In this document: piece after piece, positions 57,324 to 64,000 of the stretch
How positions within the stretch are numbered: the first letter of the stretch is position 1
Layout: each line of letters begins with the position of its first letter
NCBI RefSeq assembly: GCF_019931675.1
Contig: NZ_CP082922.1
Span: forward strand, 2,619,001 to 2,683,000
Direction: 5' to 3'
DNA length: 64,000 nucleotides
DNA from: Nocardioides rotundus
Lineage (GTDB): Bacteria > Actinomycetota > Actinomycetes > Propionibacteriales > Nocardioidaceae
Program-made: the position numbers and the translations under genes
The notes under the pieces: generated by a model
Seen by the model: the letters and a program-made list of their open reading frames with translations, nothing else
The model's database searches: none
Told to the model about the DNA's origin: nothing

Positions 57324-58493
57324 TCAGGCGATCCGCGACCCCGTGCCCGAGGTGGGTGCCAGACCCACCGGGTCGTCGTACACCGGACCCAGCGCGACCG
57401 TGCACGCCGTGGTCGCCTGGATGCCGGCGCCGAACCGGGTGAACGAGACGTCGGCCGACCCGAGGGCGGTCTGCTCCTCGAACGCCGACAGGACGGTGGT
57501 CAGGGAGGGGTCGTAGCCCGTGAACCCCTGCCCCACCAGGACGACCCGGTGCGGGGCGGTCATGTCGCGGACGATGGCCGCGACCGCGCCCAGCGCCCGC
57601 GCTCGCTGCTCGAGCAGCTCGTGGGCGGGCAGCGACCCGAGCCGGGCGGCGTCGACCACCTGCTCGACCGGGGCGCCGACCGGGACGATCCCCGCGGCGC
57701 TGGCGCGCCGGGCCACGGCGTGGTCGGAGTACGCCGCGCCCAGGCACCCGGTGCGCCCGCAGACGCAGCCCTCCGGCTCGGCAGTCGGGAACGTCGGGAA
57801 GTGGGTGAGGCTGCCACTGCGGGAGACGTCGGTGTCCGAGCCGTGGTCGACGGCCACCGCGAAGCCGACGGTGTTGCGGGCGTAGACGTAGAGCGTCACT
57901 CCCCCGGTGCCGTGGCGGCGGTGGAGGAACTCGGTGGCGGCGACGGCGGGGACGTGGTCGGCGGTGATGACGTCCAGGCCGAGTACATCGTGCAGCCGCG
58001 CGCTGGTCTCGGAGCGGTCCAGGTCGAGGTCGGCCCATGGCGCGACGAGTCCGGCCACCAGGGGGACCCGGCCGGGCTGGCCGCCCAGCAGCTCGGCCGA
58101 GAGGGCGGCCAGCTGCTCGAGGTCGGGCGGGCCGTCCAGCGGCTGCGGCACCGTGCGCTCGCAGACCACCCGGCCGCGCAGGTCCCCGACCGCCACGCTG
58201 GCCACGCCGCGGCCGAGGTGGAAGCCGAGCGTCGCGAAGCGGGTGGGGTCCACCTCCACCGGCGTCCGCGGACGGCCGGTCACCCCGACCGGGGCGGCGT
58301 CGGGGCGCTCGCGCAGCAGGCCGGCCCGCAGCAGCGCGCTCACCGAGCGGTTGACGGTGGGCAGGCTCAGGCCGGTGGTGCGGGCCAGCTCGTCGCGGGA
58401 GACCGGGCCCAGCGCGCGGGTCTGCTCGATCACCCGGCTCGCGGGGCTGGCGAACCGTCCACGGCTCAGGGTGATCCGGTGGTGGTGAGACAT
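57324..58493 (-). CDS. ROK family transcriptional regulator
   Basis: 389 residues from the ATG at 58493; an in-frame TTG at 58499 is less likely. Residues ~20-75 form a winged helix ('RVIEQTRALGPVSRDELART', 'TGLSLPTVNRSVSALLRAGL'). The remainder is a ROK sugar-kinase-like domain with 'TLYVYARNTVGFAVAVDHGS' and the zinc signature 'EGCVCGRTGCLGAAYS'. Ligands of this family are usually sugars or their derivatives. It is divergent from the TauD-type dioxygenase gene, with an operator-like repeat in between, so it probably controls that gene and itself. Confidence 0.9.
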   Translation of the reverse strand: MSHHHRITLSRGRFASPASRVIEQTRALGPVSRDELARTTGLSLPTVNRSVSALLRAGLLRERPDAAPVGVTGRPRTPVEVDPTRFATLGFHLGRGVASVAVGDLRGRVVCERTVPQPLDGPPDLEQLAALSAELLGGQPGRVPLVAGLVAPWADLDLDRSETSARLHDVLGLDVITADHVPAVAATEFLHRRHGTGGVTLYVYARNTVGFAVAVDHGSDTDVSRSGSLTHFPTFPTAEPEGCVCGRTGCLGAAYSDHAVARRASAAGIVPVGAPVEQVVDAARLGSLPAHELLEQRARALGAVAAIVRDMTAPHRVVLVGQGFTGYDPSLTTVLSAFEEQTALGSADVSFTRFGAGIQATTACTVALGPVYDDPVGLAPTSGTGSRIA

Positions 58494-58496
58494 GGT

Positions 58497-58521
58497 CAAA
58501 GTCTACTGACTTACTTGACTA
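58497..58521. promoter_or_regulatory. candidate operator between ROK regulator and dioxygenase gene
   Basis: On the minus strand three imperfect 8-9 bp units follow in a row: TAGTCAAG, TAAGTCAG and TAGACTTTG. The segment is AT-rich compared with its surroundings and touches the start of the ROK gene. Position and repetition suggest binding of the ROK regulator. Confidence 0.45.
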
Positions 58522-58653
58522 ACTTCGCGCAGCGTCCACCGGCCGCGTGTCCGGCAGGCACGGCGGGCTTCGGTTCACCGCGATCCGAAGCATTGGCAGC
58601 ACCGGCGGCGGGCGGCACCGTGGCAGGACGACTTCCCCGGAGAGAGGACCGCC

Positions 58654-59592
58654 ATGACCCTGCAGCTGGAGTACGAGGAGACCACCGCGGACGCCGTACG
58701 CGTGCAGCAGCTCGGCGGCCGGATCGGCGCGCAGATCGACGGCGTCCGCCTCGGCGATGACCTCGACGACGCCGTCATCGAGCGGATCCGCGCCGCGCTG
58801 CTGCGGCACAAGGTGGTGTTCTTCCGCGGGCAGCAGCACCTCGACGACGCCGGCCACCGCGCCTTCGCCGAGCGGCTCGGCCCGCTCACCACCGCCCACC
58901 CCACGGTCAACACCGGCAACGCCCACGTGCTCACGCTGACCGCCAACAAGGGGATGGCCGCCAACGCCTGGCACACCGACGTGACCTTCGTCGACCGGGT
59001 GCCCGCGATCAGCGTCCTGCGCGGCGTCACCATCCCGCCGTACGGCGGCAACACCGTCTGGGCGAACACCGCCGCCGCCTACGACCGCCTCCCCGCGCCG
59101 CTGAAGGCGCTGGTGGAGAGCCTGTGGGCGGTGCACACCAACAGCTACGACTATGCCCAGCGCGATGAGGAGAACGAGCAGCCGGACGCGAACTTCACCC
59201 GCGACGACTTCGCCTCGAAGATCTTCGAGACCCGGCACCCGGTGGTGCGGGTGCACCCGGAGACCGGTGAGCGGACGCTGGTGCTCGGCAACTTCGTCAA
59301 GGGCTTCGACGGGCTCAACGACTCCGAGTCCGTGGCCGTCTTCAAGCTCCTGCAGGACCGGGTCACCCGGCTGGAGAACACCATCCGCTGGACCTGGAAG
59401 CCCGGCGACGTGGCGATGTGGGACAACCGCGCGACCCAGCACTACGCGGTCGCGGACTTCGACACCGAGCCTCGGGAGATGCGCCGGATCACCGTCGCCG
59501 GCGACGTCCCCGTCTCGATCGACGGCCGGCGCAGCGAGGTCATCTCCGGCGACTCCGGGGGGTATGTCGACATCGACAAGCTGATCAGCTGA
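58654..59592 (+). CDS. TauD/TfdA family Fe(II)/2-oxoglutarate-dependent dioxygenase
   Basis: 312 residues from the ATG at 58654. The iron triad is complete: His107-x-Asp109 in '[20 protein letters not shown]' and His263 in '[15 protein letters not shown]'; the 2-oxoglutarate-binding Arg is in '[13 protein letters not shown]'. 'LPGGNTVW'-type motif is present as '[20 protein letters not shown]'. Enzymes of this group hydroxylate taurine, alkyl sulfates or aryloxyalkanoates; the substrate here is not known. The molybdopterin oxidoreductase gene follows after 14 bp on the same strand. Confidence 0.93.
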   Translation: MTLQLEYEETTADAVRVQQLGGRIGAQIDGVRLGDDLDDAVIERIRAALLRHKVVFFRGQQHLDDAGHRAFAERLGPLTTAHPTVNTGNAHVLTLTANKGMAANAWHTDVTFVDRVPAISVLRGVTIPPYGGNTVWANTAAAYDRLPAPLKALVESLWAVHTNSYDYAQRDEENEQPDANFTRDDFASKIFETRHPVVRVHPETGERTLVLGNFVKGFDGLNDSESVAVFKLLQDRVTRLENTIRWTWKPGDVAMWDNRATQHYAVADFDTEPREMRRITVAGDVPVSIDGRRSEVISGDSGGYVDIDKLIS

Positions 59593-59606
59593 GGGAAGAT
59601 GGCGGG

Positions 59607-61736
59607 GTGAGCCCGACCTCCACCGAGACGCGCCTGGGCGTGTGCAACCTGTGCGAGGCGATCTGCGGGCTCACCCTGACCCTCACCCACGGGCCGTCCG
59701 GGACCGCCGTCACCGGCGTGCGCGGCAACCCCGACGACCCGCTCTCCCGCGGGCACATCTGCCCCAAGGGCGTCGCGATCGCGGACGTCACGAGCGACCC
59801 GGACCGGCTCACCCGTCCGGTCCGTCGCGTCGGCGAGGGCGCCGACGCCCGCTGGGAGGAGATCGGCTGGGACGAGGCGGTCGGGCTCGTCGTGGACGGG
59901 CTGGCGCGCACGCGGGAGCGGTACGGCGACGACGCGGTGGCCGTCTATCTCGGCAACCCGAACGTGCACTCGCTCGGCGCGATGACCCACGGCACCGCGC
60001 TGGTGAAGGCGCTCGGCACGCGCAACCGGTTCAGCGCGACGAGCGTGGACCAGCTCCCCCACCAGCTGGTGGCGCACTGGATGTTCGGCCACCAGCTGCT
60101 CCTGCCGATCCCGGACCTGGACCGGACGTCGTACTTCCTGGTCGTCGGCGGCAACCCGATGGCCTCCAACGGCTCGCTGATGACGGTGCCGGACTTCCCC
60201 GCGCGGCTGCGCGCGCTGCAGGCCCGCGGCGGGCGGATGGTGGTGCTGGACCCGCGGCGCACCGAGACCGCCGAGGCCGCCGACGAGCACCACTTCGTCC
60301 GCCCCGGGTCGGACGCGTTCGTGCTGCTCGCCATGGTCCGGACGCTGATCGACGACGGGGTCGCGGTGCCGCCGGAGCTCTCGCGGGGGTACGACGACCT
60401 CGCGGCCGCCCTCGAGCCCTTCACGGCGGAGCGAGCGGAGCGGATGAGCGGGCTCCCCGCCGCCGACGTCCGTCGCCTGGCACGCGAGCTCGCCGCGGCG
60501 GACCGCGCCGTCGTCTACTCCCGGATGGGGGTCTCCACCGGCGCCTTCGGCTCGGTCGGCGTATGGGCGGTGAACCTGCTCAATGCGCTCACCGGGAATC
60601 TGGACCGGGTCGGCGGGGCGATGTTCACCTCGCCGGCGATCGACGTGGTGGGCTCGGGGATGATCTCGCGCGGCCACTGGGACAAGTGGCGCAGCCGGGT
60701 GCGCGGGCTGCCCGAGGCGCTGGGCGAGCTGCCGGTCTCCGCGCTGGCCGAGGAGATCGACACCCCGGGCGAAGGCCAGGTGCGGGCGCTGCTCACGGTG
60801 GCCGGCAACCCGGTGCTCTCCACTCCCGACGGCGCGCGGCTCGAGCGGGCGGTCGAGGGGCTGGACTTCATGGCCGCGGTCGACATCTACGTCAACGAGA
60901 CGACCCGGCACGCCGACGTGATCCTGCCCCCGACGACGGCGCTGGAGCGGGACCACTACGACCTGGTCTTCCACGCCCTGGCGGTGCGGAACACCGCGCG
61001 CTTCACCCCCGCCGTCCTCCCCCGCGCGGACCATCAGCGGCACGACTGGCAGATCTTCCGCGACCTCGCGCTCGGGCTGGCCCGGCGGGCGCGCCTGCGC
61101 GGTCGCCGCCGCGTCCTGCTGGAGGCGCGGATGCGCACCAGTCCCACGGTGATGGTCCGGGCCCTGCTGCGCCGGGGGTCCGGGTTGACGATGCGCACCC
61201 TGCGCGAGCGACCCGAGGGCGTCGACCTGGGAGCGCTGCGTCCGGGCCTGCTCTCCTCGCGCCTGCAGACCCGCGACGGGCTGGTGGACCTCGCGCCGCC
61301 CCTGGTGCTGGCCGACCTCGTTCGGCTGGACTCCGTCCCCCTCCCCTCGCCCGACGAGCTGGTGCTGATCGGACGGCGCCACCAGCGCGACTGCAACTCC
61401 TGGCTGCACAACGCCGGCCGGCTGACCCGTGGCCGGGCGCGCCACCGGCTGCTGGTCCACCCCGACGACCTGGCCGCGCGCGGGCTCTCCGACGGCGACG
61501 AGGTCACCGTGACCTCCCGGGTCGGCTCGGTCCGCGTCGAGGCGGCGGCCAGCGAGGACATGATGCCGGGCGTGGTCTCGCTCCCCCACGGCTACGGCCA
61601 CCAGCGCGACGGCGTACTCCTCGGGATCGCCACCCAGGTCCCCGGCGTCTCCCCCAACGACCTCACCGACCCCGCCCGTCTGGACTCCTCCGGCAACGCG
61701 GTCCTCAACGGCGTCCCCGTGACGGTGCAGGCGTAG
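59607..61736 (+). CDS. molybdopterin-dependent oxidoreductase (formate dehydrogenase/nitrate reductase superfamily)
   Basis: 709 residues from the GTG at 59607. A 4Fe-4S site (Cys13-x2-Cys16-x3-Cys20-x31-Cys52) is followed by molybdopterin domains: 'EEIGWDEAVGLVVDGLARTR', 'YFLVVGGNPMASNGSLMTVP', 'GRMVVLDPRRTETAEAADEH', 'YVNETTRHADVILPPTTALE', and a C-terminal dinucleotide-binding domain ('NSWLHNAGRL', 'LLVHPDDLAARGLSDGDEVT'). At the usual Mo-ligand position ('SVDQLPHQLVAHWMFGHQ') no Cys or Sec is seen, so it differs from classical formate dehydrogenases. No Tat signal, hence cytoplasmic. The substrate is unknown; it is probably in one operon with the dioxygenase. Confidence 0.88.
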   Translation: MSPTSTETRLGVCNLCEAICGLTLTLTHGPSGTAVTGVRGNPDDPLSRGHICPKGVAIADVTSDPDRLTRPVRRVGEGADARWEEIGWDEAVGLVVDGLARTRERYGDDAVAVYLGNPNVHSLGAMTHGTALVKALGTRNRFSATSVDQLPHQLVAHWMFGHQLLLPIPDLDRTSYFLVVGGNPMASNGSLMTVPDFPARLRALQARGGRMVVLDPRRTETAEAADEHHFVRPGSDAFVLLAMVRTLIDDGVAVPPELSRGYDDLAAALEPFTAERAERMSGLPAADVRRLARELAAADRAVVYSRMGVSTGAFGSVGVWAVNLLNALTGNLDRVGGAMFTSPAIDVVGSGMISRGHWDKWRSRVRGLPEALGELPVSALAEEIDTPGEGQVRALLTVAGNPVLSTPDGARLERAVEGLDFMAAVDIYVNETTRHADVILPPTTALERDHYDLVFHALAVRNTARFTPAVLPRADHQRHDWQIFRDLALGLARRARLRGRRRVLLEARMRTSPTVMVRALLRRGSGLTMRTLRERPEGVDLGALRPGLLSSRLQTRDGLVDLAPPLVLADLVRLDSVPLPSPDELVLIGRRHQRDCNSWLHNAGRLTRGRARHRLLVHPDDLAARGLSDGDEVTVTSRVGSVRVEAAASEDMMPGVVSLPHGYGHQRDGVLLGIATQVPGVSPNDLTDPARLDSSGNAVLNGVPVTVQA

Positions 61737-61738
61737 CT

Positions 61739-61772
61739 CCCCGAGTCGGCGCTTGTTCACCCCGAGTCGGCG
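61739..61772. repeat. 13-bp direct repeat, two copies
   Basis: CCCCGAGTCGGCG occurs at 61739-61751 and 61760-61772 (21-bp period) in the 53-bp gap between the convergent molybdopterin oxidoreductase and nucleotidyltransferase genes. The function is unknown. Confidence 0.5.
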
Positions 61773-61789
61773 TGTCCTGGCCGAGCCCG

Positions 61790-62233
61790 TCAGTCCTGCG
61801 CTCGCCGGTCGACGACGCGGCGGATGACGGCCGTGGTGGAGAGCCCGCTCGTGCGCGCGACGTACTCCAAGCGGTCGATCACGTCGCCATAGACGGCCTC
61901 CGCGGCCTCCGGGGTCAGGTCGTCTCCGTGGACGACGACATCGATCCGATGAGCCACGACGAACTCCTCGTCGATCCGGAGCGGCGCGTCCGGAATGACC
62001 TCGTCGACATACCGGCACGCCTCGATGACGGCCACGCGCTCAGACAGGCTCATGATGGGCCGGCGCTTGTACGTCGTAGCCACCTCATCCGACAGCACCC
62101 CGACGATCAGCCGGCCTCCGTGAGCCCGGGCAGCTCGCAGCAGCTCGACATGCCCAGCGTGGAAGAGGTCGCCCACCATGTCGACGTAGACCCGCCGACT
62201 GCCGGAACGGGGGCGGAAATCGTTCACGGTCAC
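61790..62233 (-). CDS. cytidylyltransferase/adenylyltransferase-like protein
   Basis: 147 residues from the GTG at 62233 (another GTG at 62227). 'VYVDMVGDLFHAGHVELLRA' contains the HxGH nucleotidyltransferase motif, then 'RLIVGVLSDEVATTYKRRPI', 'MSLSERVAVIEACRYVDEVI' and 'VVAHRIDVVVHGDDL'. The pattern resembles glycerol-3-phosphate or ethanolamine-phosphate cytidylyltransferases. The C-terminal ISTS/IRR-type signature is 'RTSGLSTTAVIRRV'. It could supply activated groups for wall teichoic acid or lipid synthesis; no neighbouring genes support a specific pathway. Confidence 0.85.
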   Translation of the reverse strand: MTVNDFRPRSGSRRVYVDMVGDLFHAGHVELLRAARAHGGRLIVGVLSDEVATTYKRRPIMSLSERVAVIEACRYVDEVIPDAPLRIDEEFVVAHRIDVVVHGDDLTPEAAEAVYGDVIDRLEYVARTSGLSTTAVIRRVVDRRAQD

Positions 62234-62403
62234 GCATCCTGCCGAACCGAGATGCCTCTGGTCGAGTCGGAGAGGCCCAGCTCCGATGCTCCCCTGCACG
62301 CCTCAGTCGCCCGCTGAGAACTGTCGGCGACGAGTGCCAGAGTGCTCTCCACAGGGACCAAAGACGGATGGTCACCATGGGCATGGGGAGTAGAATCAAA
62401 CGC

Positions 62404-63816
62404 ATGATCGAACCGCTCGTCAGCCTCCTCAGCCCGGCCGGCACGCCGGGTGAGCGGTTGCGGGCGGATGCGGTCGGAGCGTGGGCCGCGGATCTCTCGA
62501 CCGCGGTGACGGCGTCGAACGACGACCCCGGCGGCAGCGGCCTGAACGCGCCCGAGCTGGTGGATGCGATCCGCGCTCTCGAGGAGCTCTCCTGCGTGGT
62601 CTCGGCGGCGCAGGCCTCGCTCTCCGCCGAGTTGGACATCCAGATGCGCGCCGAGCGCGAGGCCCACGGCGTGCCGGCCGACAGACACGGCCAGGGCATC
62701 GGCGCCCAGGTCGCGCACGCGCGGCGGGAGTCGCCCCATCGCGGCAGCCGGCATCTCGGTCTGGCGACGATCATCCAGCGCGAGCTCCCCCACACCTGGG
62801 CGGCGTGGCGCGCGGGGCGCATCACCGAGTGGAAGGCGACGATCATCGCCCGCGAGACGTCCTGCCTGTCGCTTCCCGAACGGCAGGCGGTGGACGCCAT
62901 GATCGCCGAGGACCCCGACCAGCTGGAGGGTCGCGGCGATCAGGAGCTCGCCGGGCTTGTCCGCTCCCTGGCCGAGCAGGCCGATCCGGCCGCGGTCGTG
63001 GCACGCCGACGCAACGCCGAGGCCGACCGACGGGTCTCGATCCGGCCGGCCCCCGACACGATGGTCTGGTTGAGCGCCCTACTGCCCGTCGCCGAGGGCG
63101 TGAGCGTGTGGGCCACTCTGTCCCGCGCCGCCGACACGGCCACCTCGTCCGGCGACCCGCGGACCCGCGGCCAGGTGATGGCCGACGCGCTGGTGCAGTC
63201 CGTCACCTCACACCCGGCACCCGACGTCGCGGCCGCCGAGGGGGACGACCAGGAGAGCACCGCCTCGCCCGGGGTCCAGCTCGGCTTGGTGATGACGGAC
63301 CGCGCGCTCTTCGCCGGCAGCGACGAGCCCGCCCACCTCGACGGCTACGGCCCCATCCCCGCTGAGCTCGCCCGGGAGATCGTCACCGGCACCCTGACCC
63401 GCGACGAGTTCGTGTGGGTACGACGCCTCTTCACCCACCCGACCACCGGCGAGCTGATCGCCGCCGATGCCCGCACTCGCCGCTTCCGGGGAAGTCTGTC
63501 GCGCTTCATCCGGCTTCGGGACCGCATCTGCCGCACGCCCTGGTGCGACGCAGCCATCCGACACGTCGACCATGCGGTCGATCACGGGCTCGGCGGCGCC
63601 ACCAGCCAGGACAACGGCCAGGGCACGTGCGAGGCCTGCAACTACGCCAAGCAGGCACCGGGCTGGAGCGCCGGCCCGGCCCTCGGCGGCCCGGAGGACG
63701 GGCACGCGCTCCGCACCACCCTGCCCACCGGGCACAGCTACACCACCAGACCGCCACCCCTGGGCCCCCGCACCGATCCACGACCGCTGCGGATCGACTA
63801 CGCGCTCACCGGCTGA
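62404..63816 (+). CDS. DUF222 / HNH endonuclease domain protein (13E12 repeat family)
   Basis: 470 residues from the ATG at 62404 (GGGGAG 11 bp upstream); ATGs at 62368, 62377 and 62383 are in frame. Residues ~30-300 are the helical DUF222 domain ('ELVDAIRALEELSCVVSAAQ', 'GIGAQVAHARRESPHRGSRH', 'LPHTWAAWRAGRITEWKATI'). The C-terminus is an HNH nuclease: 'RDRICRTPWCDAAIRHVDHA', then 'GQGTCEACNYAKQ'. Families of these genes occur in many copies in Nocardioides and mycobacteria and may be selfish elements; the cellular role is not established. Confidence 0.92.
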   Translation: MIEPLVSLLSPAGTPGERLRADAVGAWAADLSTAVTASNDDPGGSGLNAPELVDAIRALEELSCVVSAAQASLSAELDIQMRAEREAHGVPADRHGQGIGAQVAHARRESPHRGSRHLGLATIIQRELPHTWAAWRAGRITEWKATIIARETSCLSLPERQAVDAMIAEDPDQLEGRGDQELAGLVRSLAEQADPAAVVARRRNAEADRRVSIRPAPDTMVWLSALLPVAEGVSVWATLSRAADTATSSGDPRTRGQVMADALVQSVTSHPAPDVAAAEGDDQESTASPGVQLGLVMTDRALFAGSDEPAHLDGYGPIPAELAREIVTGTLTRDEFVWVRRLFTHPTTGELIAADARTRRFRGSLSRFIRLRDRICRTPWCDAAIRHVDHAVDHGLGGATSQDNGQGTCEACNYAKQAPGWSAGPALGGPEDGHALRTTLPTGHSYTTRPPPLGPRTDPRPLRIDYALTG

Positions 63817-63850
63817 GGACGATCCGGCCCGGGGCGAGCGCCCGCACCGC

Positions 63851-64000
63851 TCAGGCGCGGACGCTGTCCAGGACGGCCAGCACCTCGTCCGGGGTGGTGG
63901 CGGCCCGCAGCCGCTCCACCTGCTCGGAGTCGGTGAACACCGCGGCGATCTTGGCGAGCAGCTTCAGGTGGTCCTTGCCCGCGCCGGCGACACCGATCAC
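63851..64000 (-). CDS. PTS EIIA domain protein (fructose/mannitol type), C-terminal end
   Basis: Only the last 49 residues are in the window. 'VIGVAGAGKDHLKLLAKIAA' and 'FTDSEQVERLRAATTPDEVL' match the C-terminal part of PTS EIIA type 2 (fructose-specific) domains, which receive phosphate from HPr during sugar uptake. Whether the gene is a stand-alone EIIA or a multidomain enzyme II cannot be seen. It converges on the HNH nuclease gene 34 bp away. Confidence 0.8.
   Translation of the reverse strand: MIGVAGAGKDHLKLLAKIAAVFTDSEQVERLRAATTPDEVLAVLDSVRA

Overview
The window is a high-GC actinobacterial chromosome segment, probably from a Nocardioides-like member of the Propionibacteriales. That placement is inferred from the GC-rich codon use, mycothiol-dependent formaldehyde oxidation, the SigE-family ECF sigma factor, the rpsO-pnp-M16 peptidase-dapB order and the tsaB-rimI-tsaD-groES-groEL-guaB-guaB3 order. 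No rRNA, tRNA, CRISPR array or prophage was seen.

Left part (1-23.5 kb): guaB3 (cut by the window edge) and guaB (IMP dehydrogenases), a GMC oxidoreductase, a small DUF2630 gene and a lipoprotein gene. Next comes the outstanding object of the window: a ~16.1 kb minus-strand gene (4887-20995) for a giant secreted surface protein. It has a signal peptide, a lectin-like N-terminal domain, a DUF11-like domain, 43 tandem Ig-like repeats of ~114 residues (DUF7507/DUF11 style), and a C-terminal LPNTG sorting signal with membrane anchor. One missing nucleotide near 17158 splits it into two open frames; adding it back gives exactly one 5,369-residue protein. The anchor-proximal 16 repeats form a higher-order array of four copies with an exact 1,368-bp period. 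Upstream lies groES-groEL, with a CIRCE operator shared with a divergent methyltransferase gene.

Middle part (23.5-43.7 kb): a NagZ-like GH3 lipoprotein, the mycothiol formaldehyde pathway pair, an ECF sigma/membrane anti-sigma pair, the tsaD/rimI/tsaB cluster interrupted by a convergent GNAT gene, a DUF1684/glycerate kinase/YbdK ligase operon, nadA, a distinctly lower-GC island with a lipoprotein and a secreted protein (the latter probably frameshifted at its signal peptide), and the envelope-stress operon pspA-htpX-pspAB-zinc ribbon protein.

Right part (43.7-64 kb): the paaABCDE phenylacetyl-CoA epoxidase operon, transport genes including an in-frame AzlC-AzlD fusion with an internal Shine-Dalgarno sequence, dapB, an IS5/IS427-type insertion sequence sitting exactly in the stop codon of an M16 peptidase gene, pnp and rpsO, a PadR/membrane protein pair, a ROK regulator divergent from a TauD-type dioxygenase and molybdopterin oxidoreductase, a cytidylyltransferase-like protein, a DUF222/HNH (13E12 family) nuclease, and the end of a PTS EIIA gene.

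No stretch longer than 300 bases lacks a gene or a described feature.
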